Virus record (IMG/VR): IMGVR_UViG_3300043773_000401
Location: 50,818-114,817 of that record
Direction: 5' to 3' (one strand)
Origin: a virus
Length of the DNA stretch: 64,000 nt
Positions 50,898 to 57,769 of this stretch are shown in pieces. Numbering within the stretch: the stretch's first letter is position 1; each line of letters begins with the position of its first letter. The notes under the pieces are model-generated. The model did no database searches. It saw nothing but the letters and a program-made list of their open reading frames with translations, and had not been told where the DNA came from. The position numbers were made by a program, and so were the translations under genes.

Positions 50898-53093
50898 CTA
50901 TTTAAAGTTCTTAAAAGGTGATTTTGGTATCTTCATGTTACTAAAAGGACTACTAGACCTACCTAGATGTCTAAAAGGTCCTCCCGTAAATGTACTAATT
51001 TTTTTAGAATTATCCAATTTTTGGGTACCAGTGTTTTCATATCTCTTCCTAAACCCTCTATTAGATTCTTGTATTCTTACAAAAGCTACTAATGCACAGA
51101 ATGCTACAAGTCTATCCACGTTAACACCATCTTGGTAAGCTTCCATCTCTACAAGTAACATATCATCAGGTATTCTTTCAATACCATATTTTGTTTTAAC
51201 TATGGTACCATCTGTTTTAGTTTCTACATCTAGCTCTTCTTTAAGAAATTCTATGGCATAAGATAATAAGTGAGTCTTAAATATAGTACCTGTATTTTTC
51301 CATCCATAGTCCTGGTATACATTTTTATTTGCTCCAAGGTCTTTAAGAAACATAATCTGATCCTTAGGAACCAGATACTTTTGTTTTCTTTTAGCAATCA
51401 TATGTTGTAAGAACAAGCTAATGTTATTTTCTACAATAGCCCAGGCATTATAAATCTCAATAAGTAACTCTAGTCTTTCATGAGTTCTGTTTATATCATC
51501 AAACCTACCACACCAGCATGCTACAATCTTACCTTGTTCTATAAAGTTTTCTATCTGTTCTCCATTATTTCTTGTTACTTCTATAGAGTTTTTATAGATA
51601 TAAATAGAACAAAGAGACTCAGAAGTAGTTGTCTTACCTTCAGCCACTGGGTCAATAGAAGCATAATACATAGCAAACTCAGGACTAGCAACAGGTCTTT
51701 CCCATACAATAATTGCTCCTTCTTTATCTTCCATATTTTTCTTAACTGGAAAATCTCTAATAGGTAGCTTATTAGTAGTCTTAAATTCAGGTTTACCTGA
51801 TGCATCTTTTTGTATATCCAATAACTCATAACCATATTCTTTATCAGCTATCCTTTGTCTTTGAGCTTTAACTAAGTTCATAGGAAACTTAGATACTTTT
51901 CTATAAGCAAAAGCTTCTTCTATATTTCTAGGATGCTGTGATATTCTTAACTGATATGTTTCTGGACCTAGGTCTTTCTTCCATTGTTCAAACTGAGAAT
52001 TAAGTGCTTCTAATGCTTCTTCTACTTTAGAGTTACCATATTCATCTATGTATGGTGGCATAGACCATTGTTCAGGTATAAATAATGCAGATCTTCCTTG
52101 AGTACCTTTAGAATCTATTAAGTTAGTTTCTATATCAAATATATCATTAGCAGCAGGATTAAGCACCATTTCTTTTAATGGTTCACATTGATCTAAGTCT
52201 CCGACAGATCCTGCAGCAATAAACATACCTGTAGTAATCATACCAGACTTCATAGCAGGTTTAATATACTCATATGTCTGATCCATCTTAGGAGCAATAC
52301 CAGCCTCTTCATGAAAGAAGTATTTACAAGGACCTCCTACTCCATTTGTAGGATCTTTCTCAAAAGACATACCTTGTATAGTACCTTTTAATCCTAGTTC
52401 TGTTTTACGGTTACCTTTTCTTACCTCAATCTTCTGCTGCCACATCATTACTTTATCTGGTGACATAGGTCTATACCATGCAGTGTGTTGATTAAGAAAG
52501 GCTGCATATTCATTTAAGAACTTCCAGGTACCTTTCTCATTGATATAATCTTTAAGACTAGCTCCCATCTTTAGAGTAATACCCTCTTCAAACCATATCT
52601 GATTTATAAGTTTACCACCATGAAAGTATGAGCTAGCTATCTGACGTTTTTTTAATATAGCTGAATGTTTAAAATGTAATTCTGCTAGTATTTCATATAG
52701 AGCCATATGATACTGAGCATCCCTTACTTTAGCAAATCCATATAACTGTTCTTCTTTATCAAAGATAGGTAAGAAGTTAAGCCACATGTAATAGTCTCTT
52801 GTAAGATACCAGATTTTATCTTTAGACTTAACTATTATACCTAATCTGCATTTATTCTTTTGATCATTCCAGTAAGCTATAAAGTCTTTAGATTTAATTG
52901 GTGCAGCACAATAAAACTTCTGTTGATTAAATATTCTAGCTTGTTCATTAAAGATAAGAGTATCTTCATTAAACTCATACTTACCTGGTTCTTTAAATAA
53001 GGGTATAAGAAAATCTCTAAACTCATCTTTAGAATCAAAAGATGTAGTAGTCCAAGTACCATTATCCCAAGTAGGTATTATAAGATTACTCAT
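50898..53093 (-). CDS. terL: Terminase large subunit
   Basis: ATPase part: a degenerate Walker A at 148-156 (KKRQIASSY), an adenine-binding-like upstream region (TRDYYMWLNFLPIF), and Walker B with catalytic glutamate at about 256-265 (CKYFFHEEAG). Nuclease part: D481 in YYASIDPVAEG, E555 in AIVENN, and D655/D660 in DGVNVDRLVAFCAL, the RNase H-like acidic cluster. The 731-residue length and extended N-terminus are usual for crAss-like terminases. The C-terminus is basic and Ser/Pro-rich. It cuts and pumps DNA into the prohead via the portal encoded next. The start overlaps the upstream 62-residue gene as ATGA. Confidence 0.93.
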   Translation of the reverse strand: MSNLIIPTWDNGTWTTTSFDSKDEFRDFLIPLFKEPGKYEFNEDTLIFNEQARIFNQQKFYCAAPIKSKDFIAYWNDQKNKCRLGIIVKSKDKIWYLTRDYYMWLNFLPIFDKEEQLYGFAKVRDAQYHMALYEILAELHFKHSAILKKRQIASSYFHGGKLINQIWFEEGITLKMGASLKDYINEKGTWKFLNEYAAFLNQHTAWYRPMSPDKVMMWQQKIEVRKGNRKTELGLKGTIQGMSFEKDPTNGVGGPCKYFFHEEAGIAPKMDQTYEYIKPAMKSGMITTGMFIAAGSVGDLDQCEPLKEMVLNPAANDIFDIETNLIDSKGTQGRSALFIPEQWSMPPYIDEYGNSKVEEALEALNSQFEQWKKDLGPETYQLRISQHPRNIEEAFAYRKVSKFPMNLVKAQRQRIADKEYGYELLDIQKDASGKPEFKTTNKLPIRDFPVKKNMEDKEGAIIVWERPVASPEFAMYYASIDPVAEGKTTTSESLCSIYIYKNSIEVTRNNGEQIENFIEQGKIVACWCGRFDDINRTHERLELLIEIYNAWAIVENNISLFLQHMIAKRKQKYLVPKDQIMFLKDLGANKNVYQDYGWKNTGTIFKTHLLSYAIEFLKEELDVETKTDGTIVKTKYGIERIPDDMLLVEMEAYQDGVNVDRLVAFCALVAFVRIQESNRGFRKRYENTGTQKLDNSKKISTFTGGPFRHLGRSSSPFSNMKIPKSPFKNFK

Positions 53094-53278
53094 TCTTCAA
53101 ATATCTCTCCTTGATTCTGTACTAAGTAGAAGTATAAGTCTTCTATTCTAGGACCATGTAAAACAAACTCTCTATCACCATTGAAGAATGCTGCAGAGTG
53201 TTCTCTTTTAAATGCATACCATAAACTGGTATAAGGACTGAAGTGAAACACCCAGTCATGTAAAAATTCATTTTTCAT
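53090..53278 (-). CDS. Small hypothetical protein before terminase (62 residues)
   Basis: The sequence MKNEFLHDWVFHFSPYTSLWYAF and EFVLHGPRIEDLYFYLVQNQG is compact and aromatic, with no signal or membrane segment. I recall similar short proteins next to terminase genes in Bacteroidota phages, but I know no function. The stop overlaps the terminase start as ATGA, suggesting coupled translation and perhaps a role in packaging. Confidence 0.72.
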   Translation of the reverse strand: MKNEFLHDWVFHFSPYTSLWYAFKREHSAAFFNGDREFVLHGPRIEDLYFYLVQNQGEIFEE

Positions 53279-53283
53279 ATCTA

Positions 53284-53805
53284 TTAATATTGATCATATG
53301 CTAAATCTTGACCTCCTCTGATTTTACTATTCTGTTCATCTTGGAGATCTTTAAATACTCCTTTATAACTCTGTCTTACTTCATTAAACTGTTTAGCTAA
53401 TGCTAGTATCTGAGTTATATTACCATCTTTACCATCTCTCATATGAGCTGTTTCTAGATAGTAAGCCATATTATCTAGTGCCTTCTTAATACCATTATAA
53501 GCTCTTGATGTTTCTGTCTCATACATTTTAGTACAAAAAATAATAGCTTCTGGTATACCATCATCTTCTGTAGAAAAATCAGCATCTATTTCTTTAAGTA
53601 TTAACTCTTCTTTTTCTGATTGTATAAGATGAAAGAAAGGGTTAAAGTCTGGATTAGGGCAGGTCATATAGAATATATACTGGTATATCTTAAGATAGTT
53701 ATCAGGATAATCATCCATAATCTTCTTAAGTGTACCTAGAGTGTGACAATGTTCTGTAGGTATTACTTTACCGTTTTGTATATCAAATAGTCTTATCATC
53801 TTCAA
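53284..53805 (-). CDS. Hypothetical protein in packaging cluster (173 residues)
   Basis: The N-terminal half contains NGKVIPTEHCHTLGTLKKIMDDYPDNYLKIYQYIFYMTCPNPDFNPFFHL. The C-terminal half is helical (AYNGIKKALDNMAYYLETAHMRDGKDGNITQILALAKQFNEVRQSYKGVFKDLQDEQ). Its position two genes before the large terminase, and its helical charged C-terminus, would suit a small terminase subunit or packaging cofactor. No HTH is evident, and the assignment is speculative. It overlaps its upstream neighbour by 23 bases. Confidence 0.68.
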   Translation of the reverse strand: MKMIRLFDIQNGKVIPTEHCHTLGTLKKIMDDYPDNYLKIYQYIFYMTCPNPDFNPFFHLIQSEKEELILKEIDADFSTEDDGIPEAIIFCTKMYETETSRAYNGIKKALDNMAYYLETAHMRDGKDGNITQILALAKQFNEVRQSYKGVFKDLQDEQNSKIRGGQDLAYDQY

Positions 53806-54421
53806 TTTTCTTTATTTCATAATAGTAACTGTTAGAGTCTTCAGATACCCATTTATCAGATTGTGCTTCTACAGATTCTATGTGTGTATCTACTTTAAAT
53901 GTAGAAGGATCTACAGGAAATTGCTTAGTTACCCAGTTAGAATCTTTCCAGTATATTCTATTATTAGGTTGACATAATAAGTAACCATCATCAGCTATTA
54001 GAATATGACCACATTTATAATCTGATGCTTCATCTGAATAAGGATTTCTATACCAGTCTACAGTCATTAAATATGTAGCCCATACTTTAGTTCCATCTTT
54101 TAGAACTACTTGACATCTCTTTTCATATAGATAATCATAAGTAATAACTGATACATTTTCTGAGAAACAATCCCATAGTTGTTTATAATGAAAAGGTATA
54201 TCATTTTCTGGTATTTCTATAAATATTTCTGATATAGGTACTCTAGATCTTAGCATACCATAATCAGTCATAATATGAAAGGTTAGTATCTTACCAGCTA
54301 AAGATTGTACAGCAAAAGCATAAGCTTTATGATATGTATCATTATCAGCTTCATTTTTAGTAAAGTGAGATGCTCTTACATAACACTTAAACAATTCTAT
54401 ATTCTCATTTAGTTTGGCCAT
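53783..54421 (-). CDS. Hypothetical protein (212 residues)
   Basis: The protein is beta-rich and aromatic with several short alternating segments (VQSLAGKILTFHIMTDYGMLRSRVPISEIFIEIP, CQVVLKDGTKVWATYLMTVDWYRNP, GHILIADDGYLLCQPNNRIYWKDSNW). There is no recognised family, signal peptide or membrane span. It overlaps both neighbours and is therefore an integral part of the pre-packaging operon between a nuclease and the terminase region. Function is unknown. Confidence 0.68.
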   Translation of the reverse strand: MAKLNENIELFKCYVRASHFTKNEADNDTYHKAYAFAVQSLAGKILTFHIMTDYGMLRSRVPISEIFIEIPENDIPFHYKQLWDCFSENVSVITYDYLYEKRCQVVLKDGTKVWATYLMTVDWYRNPYSDEASDYKCGHILIADDGYLLCQPNNRIYWKDSNWVTKQFPVDPSTFKVDTHIESVEAQSDKWVSEDSNSYYYEIKKIEDDKTI

Positions 54422-55229
54422 TCTCTTTAAGATAATTAATTAAAGTTATAACTTCTTCTTTTAAGTAAGGTACATCATAGGTTACTACATCTTCTATAAT
54501 AGGATCATGATTAGCATCAAATCTTAGTATACGATTATGATACTCATCTGTTCCATCTGTAGCAAAAATAATATGTTCTATAGTCATACTACCATACTTA
54601 AGTTTAGGATTATGTTTAAGTATGATGTACATATAGATAGAAAGTTGCAAAGCATAATGATAAAAGTTACAATCATCTAAGTGTTGTAATGGTGACTGCA
54701 TCTTTTTACTTATACCTTCCCAGTTAGTATAACTCTCAGTCTTAATCTCTTTGTTAGTCTTATAGTCAGATACATGTACAAAACCATCAATAACTTCTAC
54801 TCTATCTGATTGACCACAGATACCTGCAGACTTTAAGTATACCATGTGTTCAGGATATACTCCATCAGTTAGTTTTTGATTAGGTGCATACTTAACACCA
54901 TCTTTAGTTATAGGTCTTATAATAGGTACTTCTTTACCCTTTCTAGATATTGTACTAAACTCAAGTAGATCTGCTTCTCTTTGATCATGATACCAAGATC
55001 CTAGATTGATAGCTTTTTGAGCTTCTCCTTCCCAGGCTAACATAATATCATTAGCAGTCATACCATACCACTTAGACTTCTTATTCTTAGAAGACTTAGC
55101 AGCTATAGCTTCTGCATCAAACTTTTCTTTAAACTTGGATACTACAGAAGTAACACTGGTCCATTCAATGTTTTCACTGTCTTCTATACTTTTATAAGTA
55201 TGTGACTGAGGTATAAAAATTACTGACAT
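54405..55229 (-). CDS. PD-(D/E)XK nuclease (RecB/Cas4-like)
   Basis: The motif order fits a RecB/Cas4-type nuclease: H81 in LGSWYHDQRE, D142 in GICGQSDRVEVI, D155-x-K157 in HVSDYKTNKE, then the helix YALQLSIYMYIL with Q195 and Y199. The enzyme would cleave or trim DNA ends. No Fe-S cysteine set is visible. It is located four genes upstream of the large terminase, with overlapping neighbours, so a role in preparing DNA for packaging or in recombination is likely. A second nuclease of this superfamily is fused into the 2243-residue virion protein downstream. Confidence 0.85.
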   Translation of the reverse strand: MSVIFIPQSHTYKSIEDSENIEWTSVTSVVSKFKEKFDAEAIAAKSSKNKKSKWYGMTANDIMLAWEGEAQKAINLGSWYHDQREADLLEFSTISRKGKEVPIIRPITKDGVKYAPNQKLTDGVYPEHMVYLKSAGICGQSDRVEVIDGFVHVSDYKTNKEIKTESYTNWEGISKKMQSPLQHLDDCNFYHYALQLSIYMYIILKHNPKLKYGSMTIEHIIFATDGTDEYHNRILRFDANHDPIIEDVVTYDVPYLKEEVITLINYLKENGQTK

Positions 55230-55231
55230 AT

Positions 55232-55525
55232 TTATAGAGTTAAATTATCTTCTTCATCTTGAGTTAGGTAGGCATCCCATTTATTCTCAGGACAGCTAGA
55301 TGATAATGATCTAACCTTATATGATAACTTACATCCACATAAACCACAGCAAGGTTGAGATCCAGGAAGTTCACATTTACTTCCCACTGTATCTAGATTA
55401 GGACAATGATTACATATACCCAACCTTTGTTCAGCTATAACCTCAACATCTTCTTTCTTAAATACAGAGTTCTTGATACCCTCAAGAATCTGTTCCCGGT
55501 TGCTCCAAATCTTTTTTAAGTTCAT
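55232..55525 (-). CDS. Small Cys-rich protein, probable zinc binding (97 residues)
   Basis: Residues 38-80 contain CNHC, C51, CCGLCGC and C78, suggesting one or two zinc sites. The N-terminus is a short charged helix (KKIWSNREQILEGIKNSVFKKEDVEVIAEQRL). To my recollection this layout is common in small phage proteins near IHF-like genes. Its coding start overlaps the end of the HU-like gene. It could be a nucleic-acid-binding accessory factor. No specific function is assigned. Confidence 0.72.
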   Translation of the reverse strand: MNLKKIWSNREQILEGIKNSVFKKEDVEVIAEQRLGICNHCPNLDTVGSKCELPGSQPCCGLCGCKLSYKVRSLSSSCPENKWDAYLTQDEEDNLTL

Positions 55526-55880
55526 CTCTTTTTTTATAATACTCTACCATTTTTGTATAGTCTTCTGTGTAGTACTCCTTAGTCTTTACTAACTTCTCTA
55601 ATACCTTTTTAGTATGATCATACTTAGCAAAGTTACTAAATGAATTAGGTGGAGTATTATCCAGATAAGACACGTATTTATTTATATACTTATCTAGCTT
55701 GTTTAAAGATACTACAAATGTTCCAAAGTTATTAAGGTATAACCTAGGATATGTTATATCTTTCATATTAGCTCTAACATTTTTCCAATAAGAAGTAATA
55801 ACTGCTTCCACTAGATCTTTATTAAGATCATTCTCCTTACTAAATTCTTCTATAAGTTTACTTACCTTCTTGGGGTTCAA
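55482..55880 (-). CDS. HU/IHF-like DNA-bending protein (132 residues)
   Basis: Residues 1-70 follow the HU/IHF pattern: two N-terminal helices (PKKVSKLIEEFSKENDLNKDLVEAVITSYWKNVRANM), then RLYLNNFGTFVVSLNKLDKY, corresponding to the conserved L-x-x-F-G-T-F turn. The C-terminal 60 residues are a lysine-rich helix (VLEKLVKTKEYYTEDYTKMVEYYKKRDELKKDLEQ) that replaces the usual flexible arm region. IHF-like proteins are a recurring feature of crAss-like phages. Likely roles are DNA bending for packaging or transcription. It overlaps the wHTH-like gene upstream and the Cys-rich gene downstream. Confidence 0.78.
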   Translation of the reverse strand: MNPKKVSKLIEEFSKENDLNKDLVEAVITSYWKNVRANMKDITYPRLYLNNFGTFVVSLNKLDKYINKYVSYLDNTPPNSFSNFAKYDHTKKVLEKLVKTKEYYTEDYTKMVEYYKKRDELKKDLEQPGTDS

Positions 55881-56238
55881 TTCTAATAATTTTTAAGTCC
55901 AACAATATATTTCCTGAACTCTGTATGATAACTGCAGGATTAAGTTTCAATCTTTTTTTTGATCTACCAATTTTAAATGTATTAATTAATCCTTTCTTTT
56001 CTAAGGTAGCTAATGCACTTCTGGCAGACTGACTATTAGCAAAGATTTTTTGATCTGCAGCTTTATCACAGAATTCACCTATCTCATCTTCTGATCTAAG
56101 TGCCAAGAGAGTAAGACACTCAAGATTCTGATCTGTGACCAGGATCTTGTTAAGATAACAGTAAAGATGGATCTGGAACCTTACAATGTCCCAGAGCTCC
56201 ATCCTTATGTTTTTCTTCACTTGATTAACTAAAGCCAT
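55858..56238 (-). CDS. Winged-helix-like DNA-binding protein (126 residues)
   Basis: Residues 35-100 (TDQNLECLTLLALRSEDEIGEFCDKAADQKIFANSQSARSALATLEKKGLINTFKIGRSKKRLKLNP) read like a winged helix. QSARSALATLEKKGLI would be the recognition helix plus turn, and the following basic strand pair the wing. A C-terminal strand (ILLDLKIIRIEP) may dimerise. It could be a transcription regulator or the DNA-recognition small subunit of terminase, given the packaging genes downstream. Neither is proven. It overlaps the HU-like gene by 23 bases. Confidence 0.7.
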   Translation of the reverse strand: MALVNQVKKNIRMELWDIVRFQIHLYCYLNKILVTDQNLECLTLLALRSEDEIGEFCDKAADQKIFANSQSARSALATLEKKGLINTFKIGRSKKRLKLNPAVIIQSSGNILLDLKIIRIEPQEGK

Positions 56239-56255
56239 ATGTTGGTTTTACCAGC

Positions 56256-56519
56256 TTAGTCTTTCTTTAGTTTTCTTTTGTTATCTGCAGGTTCTTCATC
56301 TCCTTCCTCTGATGGTGGAGGAGCCATGATCTGTGCTTTTCTAGCCATCACAGTCATACTCTTTAATTCCTGCTCTTCAATGTTAGCTACAAGTGTTTCA
56401 TACTCTAGCTTAGTTTTTAAGAATGGTATCATCTTTTCATAATACTCATTATCAGATTGGATTCTTTCTAGAAACTTGTCATATACATTGCCAGTTTCTG
56501 TTTTGGTTTCTTCAGACAT
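56256..56519 (-). CDS. Small charged helical protein (87 residues)
   Basis: I place the start at MSEETKTETGNVYDKFLERI. An upstream in-frame ATG would add 18 mostly hydrophobic, AT-coded residues that look like untranslated leader. The core is one helix pair (VYDKFLERIQSDNEYYEKMIPFLKTKLEYETLVANIEEQEL), and the tail is acidic then basic (PPPSEEGDEEPADNKRKLKKD). To my recollection similar proteins occur in other crAss-like genomes at this place. It is the first gene after a terminator and opens the packaging operon. Function is unknown. Confidence 0.7.
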   Translation of the reverse strand: MSEETKTETGNVYDKFLERIQSDNEYYEKMIPFLKTKLEYETLVANIEEQELKSMTVMARKAQIMAPPPSEEGDEEPADNKRKLKKD

Positions 56520-56582
56520 AAATTTAATTTTAAAATTTAAAGCTAAAGTATATAAATTAATTTTAAAAAACAAAATATAAAC

Positions 56583-56607
56583 AAAAAATCCCAGGTTACC
56601 CCAGGAT
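56583..56607 (-). terminator. Rho-independent terminator with GNRA-type loop
   Basis: In transcript sense ATCCTGGG-GTAA-CCTGGGAT makes an 8-bp stem with two G-T wobbles capped by a GTAA tetraloop and followed by TTTTTT. It lies 35 bases after the last lysis-region gene and separates it from the packaging operon. Confidence 0.82.
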
Positions 56608-56642
56608 CTCTTGCATCAAAAAACACATTTAGAGCGAATATC

Positions 56643-56879
56643 TTATGATTTAAACCATGTTATTAATCCACTTACAATAAGTGAAACTACAGCAGAAATA
56701 CTTGTACCCACCTTAGTAAGACTAGACTTAAACTTTTTAAGTTCTCCCATATCTTTAATAACTCCAGGGAAACCATTATCAGTATCTCCATACATACCTC
56801 TTTCAACCTTCTCAACTCTATTTTCTATATGGTCTAGTTTTCTAAATAGTCTATCTTTTTCTTCAACTGTTAGGCTCAT
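56643..56879 (-). CDS. XhlA-like holin-associated membrane protein (78 residues)
   Basis: An N-terminal coiled coil (EEKDRLFRKLDHIENRVEKVERGM) and a linker are followed by a single hydrophobic C-terminal segment (VGTSISAVVSLIVSGLITWF). This is the layout of haemolysin XhlA-type proteins that cooperate with holins. It overlaps the two-segment holin candidate upstream by 17 bases and ends the lysis cluster before a terminator. Role in membrane disruption is inferred from topology and context. Confidence 0.72.
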   Translation of the reverse strand: MSLTVEEKDRLFRKLDHIENRVEKVERGMYGDTDNGFPGVIKDMGELKKFKSSLTKVGTSISAVVSLIVSGLITWFKS

Positions 56880-57099
56880 GATTATCAGTTTTATCTTCTA
56901 CTGCAAAAAAGTTTGTTAGGAACTTTCCGGCTACACCTGTAATTAGAGCTACTATAGCAATCCATTTAGACCAGTCTTCCATTAATGTAAAGCCTACTAA
57001 AAAGGTAGAGATTGCAAGACTAGTATCTCCAATCTTTCTCCACTTCTTAGGTGTAGGTAATGCATAATAGTTACAGACCTTCTTAAATTTCTTTCTCAT
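56863..57099 (-). CDS. Holin candidate with two hydrophobic segments (78 residues)
   Basis: A basic N-terminus (MRKKFKKVCNYYALPTPKKWRK) is followed by hydrophobic segments at about 27-42 (TSLAISTFLVGFTLME) and 46-64 (KWIAIVALITGVAGKFLTN) and an acidic tail. Small size, two closely spaced membrane segments, and spanin-like and XhlA-like neighbours make a holin likely. There is no named family I can assign. It would control the timing of access of the cell-wall enzyme. Confidence 0.7.
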   Translation of the reverse strand: MRKKFKKVCNYYALPTPKKWRKIGDTSLAISTFLVGFTLMEDWSKWIAIVALITGVAGKFLTNFFAVEDKTDNHEPNS

Positions 57100-57101
57100 A
57101 T

Positions 57102-57563
57102 TTACAAAAATTTGAAGCCAGACTTCACTATTAATATAGCAATTTTATACATACCAACCAAGGCTGGTACTAAAATAATTCCTAAAAAAATCCATACCCA
57201 GGCAGGTATATATTTCTCTTTAACAGTGTTTATCTTTTCAGTGTAATCTTTTATCTGTTGTTCAAACCAGGTAATATCAATATCCTTAGCTTGACATTCT
57301 GCTATTAGTCTACCATATGCATCTTTGTATAGTCTTAGTTCTGCCCTACCAGTAGTATCTTTTATGATCTTTACATCTTTAAGATACTGTATAGATTCTA
57401 ATGTAAGAGTATCACGGATAATAGCTCCAGGTATAACTGAATCTCTTTTTACATAAGTAGTTTCCCGGATTTCTTTAATCTGTGGAGGAAATCTTTTAGT
57501 ACATTCTTCTTGAGTAATACAAGACTGTAGTATAACTATTAATATGATTAGGATATATTTCAT
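57102..57563 (-). CDS. Candidate unimolecular spanin (lipoprotein plus C-terminal membrane anchor)
   Basis: The N-terminus is a lipoprotein signal (MKYILIILIVILQSC, lipid-modified C15 in L-Q-S-C). A periplasmic region follows with helical, coiled-coil-like sequence (ELRLYKDAYGRLIAECQAKDIDITWFEQQIKDYTEKINTVKEKY). A transmembrane span lies near 120-145 (WVWIFLGIILVPALVGMYKIAILIV). An outer-membrane lipid anchor and an inner-membrane anchor in one chain is the defining topology of u-spanins, which fuse the two membranes at the end of lysis. It is directly followed by the holin candidate. The start overlaps the upstream stop as ATGA. The assignment is by topology; no homologue is named. Confidence 0.72.
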   Translation of the reverse strand: MKYILIILIVILQSCITQEECTKRFPPQIKEIRETTYVKRDSVIPGAIIRDTLTLESIQYLKDVKIIKDTTGRAELRLYKDAYGRLIAECQAKDIDITWFEQQIKDYTEKINTVKEKYIPAWVWIFLGIILVPALVGMYKIAILIVKSGFKFL

Positions 57564-57769
57564 GGTATTTCTGGTCTTGGTTTATAATCTATAATAGGTA
57601 AATTTTTTACCCAGATAAACTCAGAATTAGTACAATACTCCATTTCTTCAAGAGATATAATCCAGTTATCATCTATATCTTGGATAGGGTTAAAATAAGA
57701 ATCATAGGTATATTGTTGACCTATTAATAAATCTTTTTCCTGTACTGTTAAAAGTCCTACTTGTGTCAT
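57560..57769 (-). CDS. Small hypothetical protein (69 residues)
   Basis: A soluble acidic protein, with VQEKDLLIGQQYTYDSYFNPIQDIDDNWIISLEEMEYC as the core. It overlaps both neighbours with ATGA and lies between the duplicated fibre protein and the spanin candidate. It is similar in composition to small chaperone-like or tail-associated proteins found next to fibre genes, but I recognise no family. Confidence 0.65.
   Translation of the reverse strand: MTQVGLLTVQEKDLLIGQQYTYDSYFNPIQDIDDNWIISLEEMEYCTNSEFIWVKNLPIIDYKPRPEIP

Noticed and set aside
51581-51835. Minus-strand 84-residue frame inside the terminase gene (also 52877-53062 and 19448-19648)
   Set aside because: These are alternative-frame shadows of real genes: Leu/Ile-rich, without fitting neighbours.
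55232-55525. Fe-S cluster (Cas4-like) protein complementing the adjacent nuclease
   Set aside because: Cysteine spacing (CNHC, CCGLCGC) fits zinc binding better, and nothing in the nuclease suggests a split Cas4.
56611-56919. Plus-strand 102-residue frame over the terminator and holin-associated gene
   Set aside because: It lies opposite the lysis genes, and its start overlaps the terminator stem region. No support as a gene.
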